Origin: Gibbula magus
Taxonomy: Eukaryota; Mollusca; Gastropoda; Trochida; Trochidae
NCBI GenBank assembly: GCA_936450465.1
Contig: OW388289.1
Coordinates: 70,616,420-70,680,419, forward strand
Direction: 5' to 3'
Length of the DNA stretch: 64,000 nucleotides
Shown: in pieces, positions 1 through 13,199 of the stretch
Layout: every line of letters starts with the position of its first letter
Position numbering within the stretch: position 1 is the first letter of the stretch
Position numbers and translations under genes: made by a program
Notes under the pieces: model-generated
Told to the model about the DNA's origin: nothing
The model's database searches: none
What the model saw: the letters and a program-made list of their open reading frames with translations, nothing else

Positions 1-3000
1 AACAAAACATATGACTATGACAGAAAACACAGTTGTTTCCGAAACTACGAATTACTCCAATGCAGCTAACGGAGTTATATCACTGACTTTAACTTTAACC
101 AATGTCCTACAGTGACGTGCACTTGTTACACATAAAACGTCTTTTGGATCACCTGGTTTGCCAATTTGAAGCCCACAACAATAACCTACGGTATAATGAT
201 GTTTTACGATGTCTGCTAACGTGCTAGCTATTACGTTTTGGGTTTGAATGTTGTGTGTGTTGCATGTTTAAACTAGTAGTCAATATTGTATCATATTGTC
301 TTGTATGTCAAGAAAAATAAACCTTTATTTTTAATTTCGTTTTTCAAGACGTTTTCGTTAAGAAAGAATGAGTATTATTTGCTTGATGTATTCATAAATA
401 GCTGACAAAGCAATATGAAATGATATGTTTTATTTACATTAATGTATATACGTTTTTATGTATACATTTGGAACTACATATATTATGTGTTCCTCGCAGA
501 AAAAAAACAAAATGTGTTGATGGAATGGAATCCTTTAATGTTATTAAACGTTTATGTTGAAGTGCGTGTTCGTGATGCTTTAACATCGTGTCAATTCATT
601 TGTCACAGAACGCAACGTTTGTATTCACAGTGGATAATCCTAAAAAAATTAAAACAAATGTATTTCACAAGTTCTGACTTTGAAAAATCTAGAAGTTCCA
701 TGAACTTTTTAATTGTTATTGAGGTTACAGGAACTGTTGTTCAACGTGTGACATGTCTTGGTAAAATATATGGATTTAGCTTTACACTGTGTTGTGAATA
801 CAATTAAATATCAGGGTAACGACACAATAAATATTAAAGTAAAAACTATTTCACTTCCATTTCCTGTAATATTGCTGCAAATGAGAATTGCACTCAATTT
901 ATAAATGCCACTATAGTAGCTCTTTTGGGAACTCTTAAAGCCAAATTGCACCAATAAACCAGTATTACACACGCCACTTCGAATTTCAAAAATCGCTCTA
1001 TCGATGTAGCCAAACAATGTAATAACTTACTTGTGTCAATAAAATAATTTGTTTAGATTTATCCGACGTATCCACATTCAGTGCATCTTGTATATATTTA
1101 TCATTTATATGGATGTATTAAACAACAAATATTATGTTTATTATATTCAATCATTTCATCACATGTCAAATACTACGTTCTGCATAACATAAGAGATCAT
1201 CATGTTATTTTCGTCATCAAGGATTGTTGTTATTCGTCATTTACTTCTATCTGAATGATTATCATAAACGTTTCACTGGACATTAAAAAGAGCCACACGA
1301 GATGTGTTATCATACAGTAAGATTTAAAGCTTAATGCTTCAAATCCTTATCCATTATGAGCTACTGCACCTAAGCTTGTAAAAAATATGATGTACGTGTG
1401 GAATTGTATGCACTAGTCTAGATATTTATAGGATTATAATTAAGGAGGAAATTGTCAATAACAACTGCTTTTGCACGACACATTGTTTTACACATAAAAG
1501 ACGTGTAATGTACAAAAACGCTTTCCCCATTCTACCTCTCAGACGTAGGTGATCACAAGAAAATATCACTAATATTTGAACAAAGTGAGAATTAAAGGGA
1601 ACATATCCTGGCAAATAATAGAATCACTGAAAACTGCGTGCACAACCTGTAACAGTTAAATTTTAGAAAGTTATTATAACTGAAATGGTAAGGACTAGTA
1701 TTTTCTCAGTTTAAAAAGTTGTCTCTATATTTCTTATTGTTAACGTTAACACTTAAAGGTCGGCGTGAGGATGAATCTTTTTGTGGGTGTTTAACTTGGT
1801 GTATTGGCAGAATTGCCTGACTCAGTCTGTTAGTGGCCTTGAGAAATGTATTGCCATCAATAACGGAAGGTTGTTTATCAATTATTTGTATTAATCCATA
1901 CATGTGACAAGTTGACAATGTAATGCATCCATTACTATGATATTCCTGAAACAGTTGATGGTCTTTTGTTAACTATCTGATAACATGCAATCTAACGACT
2001 TTTTGAAAGATCTGACTAGGAATTTCTTGGCGGTTAGTACACAACTCGTGAGTACAAAAACTGTAATCAGTAGAAATAAATACGACCATAAACTCTGTGG
2101 TATACATGGAATACATCGGTGAAGTAAACAGACTATTATCAACTGAAAGCCACAGTACCACAGGAAGGGACTAACATACGCTGGTTACGGTTACCTTCTA
2201 ATTTCGAATGGTATTTGCGATATTTATATTGTATTGCCTATTGAGTAAGAAAACACAAAACAGTATGACGGAATTAACTTATCTTAAGAGTTATTGTGTT
2301 ATTCTGTTCTGTTCTTTGTGACAGCCCACGCAGTATCTGTCTTACTCATCTAAAACAAATGTTATGAACAGTTGCTTCTTGTGGAGAACAGTGTTGTCAG
2401 TGTTCACTATTAAGGCTATTCATAGGAAATATTTAAGGAATTTGAGTTTGATAGAAAAACAAAAATTTCGGGGAAAGTCATTCATAGGAATATTCAAAAC
2501 CATATACAAAATTGAACCATGCATAACAATCAGAGATCATACTCTGTCATCTTAGAGACTTATTCTATTTGCCAAACCAGTTCTCATGTATCTAAACATC
2601 TTAAAACTTGTTAAGCAGACACTTTGTTGGTTCTAACAGTGTTTCAACTTGGCCTCGAGGAACATTTTCATAAAAAGAATTGCAACAAAAACATTACTAT
2701 TACTGCAGCACTCGTCTCATCCAGATCAATGTAACAATACATCGATCAGCTACACGATTTGAAGAACGTAATAACAGAGGGGTTCTTAAAGAAACATGAA
2801 GTAATCTTCAAATAAACTCAGATTCTTAAGCTGATGCTTTCTCCGATATTTTGATTTACAATTTGGCCAATGAGGTTTACACTTGGAATCCCCATTAATT
2901 AACTTTTGCCAAACAGCTTCAGGACAAATAGGATTGTCAATACAAAGTGAAATGTGTAACAAGATGAAGGTGTTTCAGAAGTATTTAAACAAATCCTTAG

Positions 3001-3855
3001 GCTCCAAAACTGCAATTTCAGAAGGAGAACGCAATGTGACTTGTTGCGGGAGGCACCATTGAACTCTTTTGGATAAACAAAATAACAAACATTTTAAATT
3101 GAACCTCTGAATAAAATTTCTAAAAATTACATTTTCAAAATTGAAAACAATTAATTGTTTACCTTTTATCACACAAAAATAATCATTGATAATGAAAAAA
3201 TGTTACAGAGTAATTTTGTATAATGGATAGTAAATAAAGAGATCAGTGACCAAATGCTTGTGTGCCAATTTAACATAAGAATAACAAGTTTCTCCAGGAT
3301 ATGTGCCTGAATAGAATTTTGTGACAAAATAAATAGATACGCACATAGCATTAACACAGGCTGAGTTTTATGCAATTAATATTTAAGGTTTTATGGGATG
3401 TGTTATTAATCACTTAGACACATGAGTACAGCTAATAGCAGAATCAGTGTATCATCTTAAAATATTCACAATGCATGCACATCTTATTGTCTCTGCTATA
3501 CTTAATTTCGCACCGAAATCGTCAATAAAATGTTGAACTAATGTTCACTGTAAAGTGATAACACTTGATAGAAAGCTGACAGTGACGGGTACACTGTTAA
3601 CGATCAACAGAACCGGTTGACTAACTGTTTGTGTGAGTGGAATTTATGTTTGTACTTTTATGCTCGTGAAACATTGAAAATGATGAACTGTGGTGCTGTG
3701 TTGCAAAATAGGTGGTTTTCATTTCATTGAAACGTTAAGTGTGAGGCTCAATAACAATCACATTTCACATGTCAACAGATGTTTAAAAAGTGGCCCCATT
3801 TGTTATTCACCATGTGTGATTGTAATAATGGCGTTAATGGACAATATTCAGAGTT

Positions 3856-4339
3856 TTAAAGGCGATGTGGCACGAGTTTTATACTAAAATAAAGCGCTCT
3901 CACAAAAATATGAATAAGTGTTACCAATGGCTAAATAATATTCCTGAATCAATAAAGTGTTCTAAACAAATGTACATGGTTCGGTTAAACCATGTGAGTC
4001 CATTTCCCATCGAGCGACCATTTTAATGTTTTCACATTAAAATGGCTGCTCAAAGGTAGTGCAAGTGATCTGACTGATGTAGCGAGGCCTAAAAACTCAG
4101 AGTTTTAAATATTTTACAATGATGGACTGATCAACCATATTGCTGTCTTGACTCTCAAATTGTCATGAGACCACACCACTGTCGCTTTATACGTCGCATC
4201 ATTTTCTATAGATACGGATTATCGGATCGTGCAATGAGATGTTTTACCCATTAACGTACTGATATATTGTATAAACGTCATTATTAAAAGGCAAATTTGA
4301 GAACACATAATATGCAAAAAACGTGCTTCATCGCTTTAA
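3856..4339. mobile_element. TTAA-flanked short inverted-repeat element, copy A
   Basis: A non-coding element of about 480 bp. Both ends carry TTAA (3856-3859 and 4336-4339). The left end reads aggcgatgtggcacg and the reverse complement of the right end reads agcgatgaagcacg. TTAA target duplications are typical of piggyBac and Kolobok superfamilies; which one applies is not decided here. No transposase frame is visible. Same family as 10419-10776 and 52202-52690. Confidence 0.7.
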
Positions 4340-6718
4340 AGTCAATAATGATAGTATATTATGTTTCCCAGGGTAATGTTACCAAATCCTCATCTATTGT
4401 GATTTAATGGAAATAATCTTGACAGGAAAACGATTGACATGCATATATCTGTTTATAATGTAGTTAGGTTATAATTGATTGCTGTCAATTCAAGACAAAC
4501 ATCATTATTCACATTATTGACATGTTTAATCAATTAAAAAAACATGCACAGAGAAGAAGATATGACCTTGATTCATCGATTGTTTTTGTTGTATTCAATA
4601 GAAGCTCGTTAAAGAAGGTGGAGACTGCCTCTACTTCAGTTACTAGGTTATAATTTCTACATAAATCGAAATTTGTCTATTTTAGAGGACTTGAATAGCT
4701 ATTGCAGGTGATAATGACAACTTATTGACAAATGAACTAGTATTTCAAAATAATAGATGACACATTGTTTTCATCTAATTCCTTTATTTACTACGGCAAT
4801 ATGAACAACATGTAAGGTTGGTGACATTTTTGCAATAAAGGTACAATGTAATACTTATAAAAATAACAAATGAGCTTTATACTTACATATGAAGATACCT
4901 AATGATGAAACAATGACTAGATTATTTTCCCCTGATAAATGTTTCAAAATCCGAAATCCAACGAAATATAGGAAACATCTTCAACATGTGAGACTAAATC
5001 AAACTGGACAAGCAGAGTTAGTTATAGTGGCTCGGTTTGAGGGGATTAATATATGTGAATAGAACAATGCCTCTGAAACTCTGTGTTATAACATTATGTA
5101 AGTTGCTCGTATATATATATATATATTCAGTGGACATTGTTACAAACTATTCGAACCATTCATATCAGATTCAATAACACACATTTTCTTGCATAGATAG
5201 TCATGTTTGTTGATCGTCAAATTGTTTGTCATCCTTTGATTTCGTTGAACCATGCACTGTTGGCGTGTATGCTTGTTTTATTGAGAACAGTAAATTTTAT
5301 TAGTTTTTACTAAATATATGAAAGTTAGGACTGATGTCTGTTTAATGACATATTTAACAGTTCGAGTTTTAGTTGTGAAAAATATATTGATTTCTTAGTG
5401 TGAAAATAGTATATACATGTAATTATAATTGCATATTCTGCATAAGGTTTTAAGGTTCATTGCTTTGTGGCATGTAGTAAGTGAATATCAGTCATTTTCC
5501 ACTGGCCATGCTTGAAATTTGTAATGTGATTATGCATGGAGGAATATTAAATTCTAGCTATACAAATGATAAAGTACACGTCGTGTATGTTATTAGTGTG
5601 TGCTCTGAAAAAAATGGGAAAATCAATTATTTTCAACTTGTCATTATTCCAATTGTGAAATATCATCCACAAAAGGAACACATTGTGCCTCCGGAACTAA
5701 GGATCAAAGATAATATAAACCTAATAAAAGTATCGTCATATGAGAACTTTTCTTTTATAAAACCTTTGGATTCGTTCAAATAGATTTTGTAACCGATTCC
5801 AAGTCCCTTTGAAAACTTATTTTCCCTTGGGCTGCTAGATGAAATTAAATTTTTGATATGTCATGTAGTTCTGTTTTCACAATAATACTAAACATTTAGA
5901 CAATTATTGTTGTCGATAACATATATTCGTGCACGTGACAGTCTGATATGAAAAGACCGTTGATGGATTCCAGTATACTCATAGATGTGTTCAACAAGCA
6001 CAACGTTATGCAGCGACCATAAAAAGGCGATTTGTTGTAACAATGTAAATTATCTCTTTGAAGAGCATTTGTTTTGTTTGAACTCTAAAAAATGTTGAGT
6101 ACAACAACTTCATTAATTAAGTTAAATAAAGAATTGTATTCGTCATGAAGACAAACTTTACCCACTTCACGACGTGGAATTAAATTCGGTTTTCTGCAAG
6201 GTTTATCTTGCCGTCACCAAGTGAAATTATTTCATGGGGAAAATCGCAAATCAAAATATACGAGAGGTCACAAGGACCCATGCTGTCAGGATAACAGTAC
6301 TTTTATCTCTTGTATTTTATCTTTCTCTTAATTACTCTTATGTCATAACCTTCAGGGTCTGAGATGATAGTCTCCAATATTGGGTTTTGAAATGTCAGAC
6401 TGTCAGACTGTTGAACCTACTGTTTAGCTTTAATGTTAACAGAATTGAAAATAAAATGGTGCTGATATACTTTCATCAGGCATAAAATATCTGGAGCTAT
6501 TATAATTATAATAGGGGAAAGGCAATGCTGCTCTAAGATTACTAATGACACGTGAGAATCAAGAATTAATGTTATTCATGTTTCAATTATATGTAACAAT
6601 CATCGAAACAAATGTATTATTTGAGTGTATAATGTTGTGAAAATAATGAATAAAGTATATAATGTGACTTATAAAAGAATTAACGTATTTTAGGAAAGTA
6701 CATGTAGGGAGACACATA

Positions 6719-7630
6719 CGAGGGGCGTTCAATAAAAAATTCCCCTGATAAACTTCTCTTTACCGGAGGAAGTAGAAATTTCACATGTGATATGTAGCCA
6801 TAGGTCAAGTGATGTCTCTTACTTTAAAATTATTACACCTCTATTAAATTTGTAAGAATGTCATTGGCCAGTTTAAACCACGTGATCGAACAATATTTTT
6901 GTACACTGACCTCCGCTACCAGTGACGATACCAATCAATTTTGTGACAGAAATTCCTGTCACTGACTTGAGATATTAACTCGTCACATGATTTGTCACGT
7001 GACTGTTTGTTTTGACGTTTGCTTTCGAGATGGCATCAGCTGATTTCACAAATAAGGGAATACATACTATATAGTCTGCAGAAAAAACTAAATTCGGTAA
7101 ATTAAAAACACTTAATTACTCATGGTGAGGTCATTTTGTGAAATACAAGGACTCACGGACCTGACTTCTTCAGCGATCTCACCTGACCGAGACCTGCGGC
7201 CTCGGTCAGGTCAGACCACCTCGGGAGTCAGGTCTCGAGTCCTTGTATTTCACATAATGACTTCACCATGAGTAATTAAGTGTATAATATTCATTTTTTC
7301 TGTCAGCACGGGTCGTTGAGTAAGGTGTAAAACTGGAAGCTGTTGAGTACAAAGCAGTTACCATGTTTTATTTTTGAAAGGTTGTACACCAAAGGAGACT
7401 TTTGATGAGATGAAAGAAACTTATGGAGAGGATGTCCCGTCGTATGACGTTGTCAGACACTGGCATCGTCAGTTCAAGTGTGATCGGACCTCCGTGGAAA
7501 CAGCTTCAATTCCTGGTCGACCCCAGTCAACCATTGACGATGACTCTTATCAGGCAAGTCGAAGCTGCAATTTTGGAAGGTCGCCGAATTACTGTCCGTC
7601 AACTAACATGAAAGAGCTACTGTTGTGACT
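6719..7630 (+). pseudogene. Mariner-like transposase head, broken (copy A)
   Basis: A typical mariner-like terminal sequence (cgaggggcgttcaa) starts at 6719 after a TA dinucleotide. A frame at about 7374-7611 encodes the N-terminal helix-turn-helix region of a mariner transposase. It shows a GCTPKETFDEM helix, the SYDVVRHWHRQFK recognition region and the RTSVE...GRPQS linker. The frame is broken by a one-base change near the start (one T fewer than copy B) and another at about 7545, where copy B reads on into IRQVEAAILEGRRITVRQLT. The catalytic DDD domain and the 3' terminal repeat are missing. A foldback element (7108-7283) lies between terminus and coding part. It is inactive. Confidence 0.8.
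7108..7283. mobile_element. Foldback element inside the mariner relic (copy A)
   Basis: A 176-bp inverted repeat. The left arm starts acacttaattactcatggtg and the right arm ends with its complement; arms are about 47 bp with few mismatches. The loop holds a further GC-rich near-palindrome, CCTGACCGAG (7182-7191) against CTCGGTCAGG (7201-7210), plus the pair acctgact/gagtcaggt. No coding capacity. Confidence 0.75.
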
Positions 7631-7759
7631 ATAGAAGAGAAGAATGGACAGGTGGGATTTAAAACCGTTAATGTTAATCGTAGCCTTAGTGATTTAGGTC
7701 TTAATGATTATTTTATCCTTTTAACTCAATGATAGAATAATTCAAACTATAAATGATAA

Positions 7760-8010
7760 AATATAAACCCTACTTTTATTTTAAAATACCATTATCTTAG
7801 CAAGCAGTGTGCAATTCAGCAGGTTTATTGGTGTCAGTGTCGTCCCTGGAGATTCCAGGAAGTCTGCTGGAATTTAGTTTTATTCAAGCTCAGAACCGTT
7901 TCTCTGACATTGTACACGCAATAGTTCCTGAAGGTTGAGTTTTATTACATTCTCTCAAGATGTGCCGTGCTATACCTTGGAATTGAATTTTATTGTTACC
8001 ACAATTCATC
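7760..8010 (+). repeat. Dispersed repeat, member 1
   Basis: A stretch of about 250 bp (accattatcttagcaagcag, through ctggagattccaggaagtct, to the tctctcaagatgtgccg motif). It recurs at 58160-58410 (duplicate), 24710-24960 and, in part, 20690-20830. No terminal repeats or coding frame are clear. Confidence 0.6.
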
Positions 8011-9651
8011 TGTTTCGTTATGTAAAATAAAAAACCTTAACCACATCTTCAATACAAATATAATTATAAATTTCAAAACATGTTTAGGGTCAGAAGGTTA
8101 GTAACATCAATACAATTTCTTTTCAGTTGATTGATATATAAACGTGTTTATCCCAAAGCTAAATACATATAATCTAACATTTAAAAATGTAGTCACTTTC
8201 CTGCTTTTTACATGAACCGAATACATAAGTGTACCACGGACACAAACAGCTTCATCAAGGCCAATGCAGTAGTATTTCAGCTGGAAGATTTGAAATAAGA
8301 ATGTACTTAAAGAAACATGCAGTAATCCTCAGATAAGTCAGATCCCCTATGCTATCTCCAATATACTTCTTTATTTGAAATTCAGCCAGTGAAGCTTCCT
8401 ACTCAATCAGTCTTCGCAAATAGCTTCCGGGCAAAATATTTATCAAAAGAACCTGGTTGCGTAACAAGATGGAGATGTTTTACAAGTATTTACGGTGTTT
8501 GAAGAGGAGAATTCTCTATTATCATTAGCTGGAGAAAGACCATGAAATACATATAAAAAACAATACAGGCTTTTCATATGTGATCATTGGGGGCGATATG
8601 TGTCATTCTCTGTAAAAGGCGAACAGCCTGTTTTCCCACATATTGATTAATGTGCGTAATGTTATTGATAATGCTACATGGCAATTTTTAATCATTTAGA
8701 CACATCTGAACAGCGACTATCAGTGAACTGAAACATGTTACTGTTACTTTCATTCAAGTTGATTTCAATGGTTGGGTCACATAATCAATCACAGTGCATA
8801 CATGAACATGTATTTGCTACCAGTAGGATTTACTACCAGGTAATACCAAATAAACCAGTCTACAGTGAAACATACTCATTGTCATCGTAGGGTTGAGTAA
8901 TTTGGTATCGTATTAACATATGCAACTTGCTATCATGACCAAACTGAGCATATATATATATTTAAAAATAACTAATCATATCTCAATGCGTCGTTGCAAT
9001 ATGACAACAGTGATGCATGAGATATAATGCTAGTAACGAACTGTATGTTTTTGTGTTTTATTAAATGAAAGAAAGCCAAAGTTAAAAATATAGTCGCAAG
9101 CGACGACAAGCGGCTTCTGCGCATAGATAGATTAAATGTAATGAATGAAGCCATCCCTCTGATGTGATTCCGAATCATTTGCATGTCTCTAGCTTGTCTG
9201 TAGGATTATTGAGACCCAAAGTTTACACGTTAAAATCGAACAATTGTGTGACAATATACAATTGTGTGAGCGTGTACTTACGTAAATGAATGGACCGGAA
9301 GTGGTTGTTTCCGACCTATTTTCAAAAGGGAGCAATTGATGTACAGATTAGGTAGAATATGATTTGATAATAATTTTTGAATAAAAAGAAAAGAGAAGGA
9401 ATAGAATTGAAATAGTTTAGAAATGCAAGGACAATGAAGATGTAGAACAGGGCTTCATAAAGTGTTTGAAAAGGCAGAATAAATGTCTCAGGAAACGAGA
9501 CAATGATGTCTGAAATCAGTTACCCTTAGCTGTTTTTAGAATACGCATTCAATGGTTTCAATAGGTAAACTGTGTGAAAGACTTGCTTAAAACGAGCGTA
9601 GTTTCATTGATGAGTTTGTTAATCAATTGCCACATGTGTAATGTGTGAATG

Positions 9652-9902
9652 ATGGAAGCGGGACTCTTTTGGCGGGCGCAGGAAAATATCATCTTGCCTT
9701 ATTTGGATGTAGCTTACTATGACAATAGTAAAATCGTGTTTAATCGTGATGCAGTGTCCGGTGTTCGACAAGAACTACTTTTACATATATATCGTCACTA
9801 TACTGAGTCGACTGTCTTCAAATTGGTAATTTTCGGCAACATTCAGTACTTCTACATACAATAGCACCATATATAACAGACCTGAACACCAACAACACAA
9901 TG
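9652..9902 (-). mobile_element. Fragment of the 485-bp inverted-repeat element
   Basis: Aligns with the right part of 28775-29257 on the same strand: the gtccggtgttcgaca/gtccggttttcgatca region, the aattttcggcaacattcagtacttct stretch and the terminal accaacaacacaatg. The other end is missing. It belongs to the part of copy A with no counterpart in copy B. Confidence 0.5.
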
Positions 9903-10330
9903 TAAGCCAAAACGAAATTGTGAATTTCCTGTTCACACATCAAAATAAAACTCAAATTTGTTGAACTTCTATTTAAAACTCATTAGTCATATAAATTATC
10001 GTGCTAATGGCCCTTTTTCCAGTTAGGTAGTGTAGGTAGTGAGGTAGTGTTGTCAGTCAGTCTGCATGCTCACAGCATCGTAGGGTGGCCAAGGGGAAGT
10101 AACTCTTCCACATGACGCTTCAATAAAATCCTCATCATATCCAACTTGTTCACATGTTCACCATACCTTGAAAGGACATTATGAGTTATTTAATGTTTCT
10201 TGTTATTCCCAAATGCTTCAGCGGCATATAAATCTAAGTTGTATCGCTTAGATGCAAATATCAAAGTGGTGTAACGATTTGTTTAAGTATAGGCCTATAT
10301 AAATGTACCATATTTTGTTATTTCCTTACA

Positions 10331-10418
10331 TTCTACCTGATGAAGGAGTGAGTATGTACTCCGAAACGTCGTGTATTTTCACATTAAAGAAGTTGTTATC
10401 CAGAAAATCTTCCTGTTC
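10331..10418 (+). mobile_element. Penelope-like 3' tail with hammerhead-like motif
   Basis: The sequence CTGATGAAGGAGTGAG, a stem-loop closing on ACTCC and then GAAACGTC resembles the conserved core of hammerhead ribozymes (CUGAUGA...GAAA). It is followed by ttaaagaagttg and atccag. The Penelope-like copy at 23444-23881 has, at the same place, a stem-loop (agaccgatatactggtc) followed by gaaatgag and ttaaagaagattgatccag. The shared layout supports a Penelope-like 3' end. The core has an extra A before stem II, so catalytic activity is doubtful. No reverse transcriptase frame is seen upstream. Confidence 0.5.
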
Positions 10419-10776
10419 TTAAAGGCGCTGTAGCACGTTTTTTGCAAATTGTTTTTTTTTCAAATTTCCCATTTATAATTATAGTTTATGTCATTTATAT
10501 TTAGAGGGTAAAACATCTTATTACACAAACCAATTATCCGTAGTGGTAATAACGGTGTTGCGTATAAAGCAAAAATTGCATGGCGGCCATTTTATTGTGA
10601 ACACATTTTATTATTTCGAATGACAAATACGATAGCCGTGGCTTTACGGAACCATGTACACTCATTTGTGACTTGACTTTCCGAAGAGAGAAGGGGGTTT
10701 TACTATTGGTGACATTATTTTTCAAATACATTTCATCGACTTATTTGAGCGAAAAAACGTGCTACAGCGCCTTTAA
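10419..10776. mobile_element. TTAA-flanked short inverted-repeat element, second member
   Basis: About 358 bp between TTAA at 10419-10422 and TTAA at 10773-10776. Termini are perfectly inverted over aggcgctgtagcacgtttttt. It sits immediately 3' of a Penelope-like tail (10331-10418) in a part of copy A that has no counterpart in copy B. Short open frames inside it are not credible genes. Confidence 0.75.
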
Positions 10777-11570
10777 GTATAGGCCTATTAGCGAAATAAT
10801 TATGATTCTCCCATTTAAAATGAACCTAAGCCGGGAGTACAACAACTACCCGTATGGAATGTACCATTCACTCATCCAGTACAGACAAATCCATTTGGCT
10901 TACGAAGACTGATTTGGAAGACATTGATCAACGTCATGAAGACACTACATCCTCACCCCACCTGCCATCCGGAACCAACCCCATTAACAATGTGTAGTCT
11001 ACAACGCAGACACAACATTACTGTCTGATTTAACCCTTGTGGTATTCCCCTCGCTTTGTTGTGCCAAGATATTGAATCGCTCTGTCAGAAATGCATAGTG
11101 GGCCTGGATTTCTAAACACAGATTTCTTAAGTAAATACTACAAGGCCTAAATCATCCAGTTATGAAGAATGGCAAGAGTTATGCCTTGCATTAGGAAGTT
11201 GGATTTTGTATGTATTGCTGTAATTTAGGGGAAGATTAATGAAGACACGTACCTTAGAAACTGAGAAAGTGGATTTTCTTTGAGATTTAAATTTTTAACT
11301 TATTGGACCCAAATCTCATTAAAGAAGTCGAAAATCCAAAATCGGAAAAACGACAAACGTACCAAAATATTTCATGACATCATCTTATTGGTTACATGTA
11401 AAGAACTATTCAAAAATACAACCCAAAAAAGTAGCCAGTACACTAATGTTGACAGTGTTGCCAATATGAATTTTTAGAATAAAAGTTCAAAAACAAGTCA
11501 AAACAATTTAACATACAAAACAAAATAAGTTTTGAACGTTTGAAATTATATTTAAGTCAAAAAAGTTTTT

Positions 11571-11640
11571 TTCTGGTGGACTTGAACTCAGTCCGCTGGA
11601 ATACAAACCCAACGATCATACCACTGAGCTATCGGTTCTC
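11571..11640 (-). other. tRNA-like sequence, probable SINE head or tRNA pseudogene
   Basis: On the minus strand it reads gaaccgatagctcagtggta, an excellent RNA polymerase III box A, and about 35 bases later gagttcaagtcc, close to box B. Length is about right for a tRNA, but the T-stem and acceptor stem do not pair as in a working tRNA, and a run of A follows. It may be the head of a tRNA-derived SINE or a decayed tRNA. Confidence 0.45.
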
Positions 11641-11968
11641 TTATGTTTAGGTGGGGAAATTAGTGATTATATTTTATACATCTATAAGACACTGTTTTGT
11701 TCCGATAATATTTTTCGAAATTAAGGGAATTTATGTAGCACTTGTTGATATTTTGTCCAAGATCATGTTTTGCTCTTGGGAGTATCATTATGCATTGATG
11801 CAATTACGTCAACATACACTGTACAGCAAACGTGTAGGTTATTTCAGCATGAGCAACAATTAACATCATTATAAATATTCAGAACCGAAACTACACATCC
11901 CATTGACATGCACAGACCTTTAAAACAATATAAACCTACATTGTCGTGTTTGTGTGTGTGTTGTTAAA

Positions 11969-12658
11969 TGGCAAACTTGGTGAGAAGACGCCGCTGGTTA
12001 TCGTGAATGGAAATCTAACGGCTCAGCGTTACGTCGATGACATTCTCCGTCCCGTCGTCTGTCCCTTTATTCGACAACAGGCACAAGATGTGATCTTTCA
12101 ACAAGACAATGCCAGACCGCACACAGCTCGAGTTACTCAACACTTTCTTGCTAAAAACAACATCGACGTTTTGTCGTGGCCAGCATGCTCGCCTGACATG
12201 TTACCGATCGAACATCTTTGGGACGCTATGGATCGTCGTATTCGCCAACGACGACCACCTCCACATAACCGCCTGCAACTTGTCCAAGCTCTCCAAGAAC
12301 AATGGCAGCGCATTCAACATAATGACGTCAGGCGTTTGATTTTCTCCATGCGTCAGAGGGTCACTGCATGTATCATGGCAAGGGGAGGCCATACACATTA
12401 TTAGTGTGAACTGTTTTCGTCATATTGAGCCTGGATTTCCCTGTATCCGGGATCAGTCATAACCGTGAACTTGGACTTTTTGCCCCCGTACGAATATCGG
12501 AGACTGTGATGTTGATACAGGAAGCTGATTGGTTGCATTTTTTATTAATACGATATCGGCACATGTTCTTTTTGAATAAACATTTTGGTTTTTTAATCTG
12601 ACTTCTTTATTTATTCTTCAATCTAGATTAGCGTTAGCGTTTCTTTTGCCCGTGAGTT
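11969..12658 (+). pseudogene. Tc1-like transposase, C-terminal catalytic half (copy A)
   Basis: An open frame through 12404 encodes the end of a Tc1-type DD34E transposase. It includes the second catalytic D in QQDNARPHTA, the SWPACSPDMLPIEHLWD stretch with the catalytic E 34 residues later, and the usual basic C-terminus. Helix-turn-helix and first catalytic D are absent, since homology to Tc1 begins abruptly at about 11969 after unrelated sequence. The right terminal inverted repeat (tagcgtttcttttgcccgtgagtt) ends at 12658 before TA. The frame is intact where copy B has a stop and has lost the E. It cannot work on its own. Confidence 0.85.
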
Positions 12659-13199
12659 TATTACATAAACAGTAATCTTATGTTAGAAGAGGCAGTACCG
12701 CCCTGTAATGGTTTTGCTCTAACTACACGGACAGAATACAGGCACTGCTTGTTGCTGACAATCTCTGTAAGTCGTCCACTAGAGTATAGATCCCACAAGG
12801 CTAAGTGATAGGAACTGTCCTCTTCCTCCTCGATGTTCCTCTTTCTGGCATCATCGAGTCCTTCAATACCTGCCGCTACTCTCAATCAACTTTGCAATGC
12901 CTTCACCACGGGCAAAAACGGCTTCACAAGTGCACAACCACAACAATGATGTCTAGTTAGGTTTTTAAATCACTTGAAGATAATACCGAAGTATTACTTG
13001 TCGGCAAATCAAAACACTTGAACAATTTCAGAGGTACAATATCTAAATAGCAAACTCGTAAGCTGATCTTTCTGCTCCTCTAGTGAAGGGTTTTGGAATA
13101 TGACTCGAATCTGATCTCTCCGATGTGTACAGGGTGGAAAATGCTACCTTCATTTGCGAAGGATTGGGAATATTTGAAAGTACTTCACACACTAAACTT

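Noticed and set aside
442..807. 121-residue plus-strand open frame
   Set aside because: The matching place in copy B (about 48800-49190) is broken by stops and frameshifts, composition is AT-driven, and there is no motif.
5481..5783. 100-residue plus-strand open frame
   Set aside because: The duplicate at about 54120-54410 has a frameshift in the A run and other changes. No recognisable domain.
10534..10912. Two short open frames around 10.5-10.9 kb
   Set aside because: They overlap the TTAA inverted-repeat element and its edge and have no motif.
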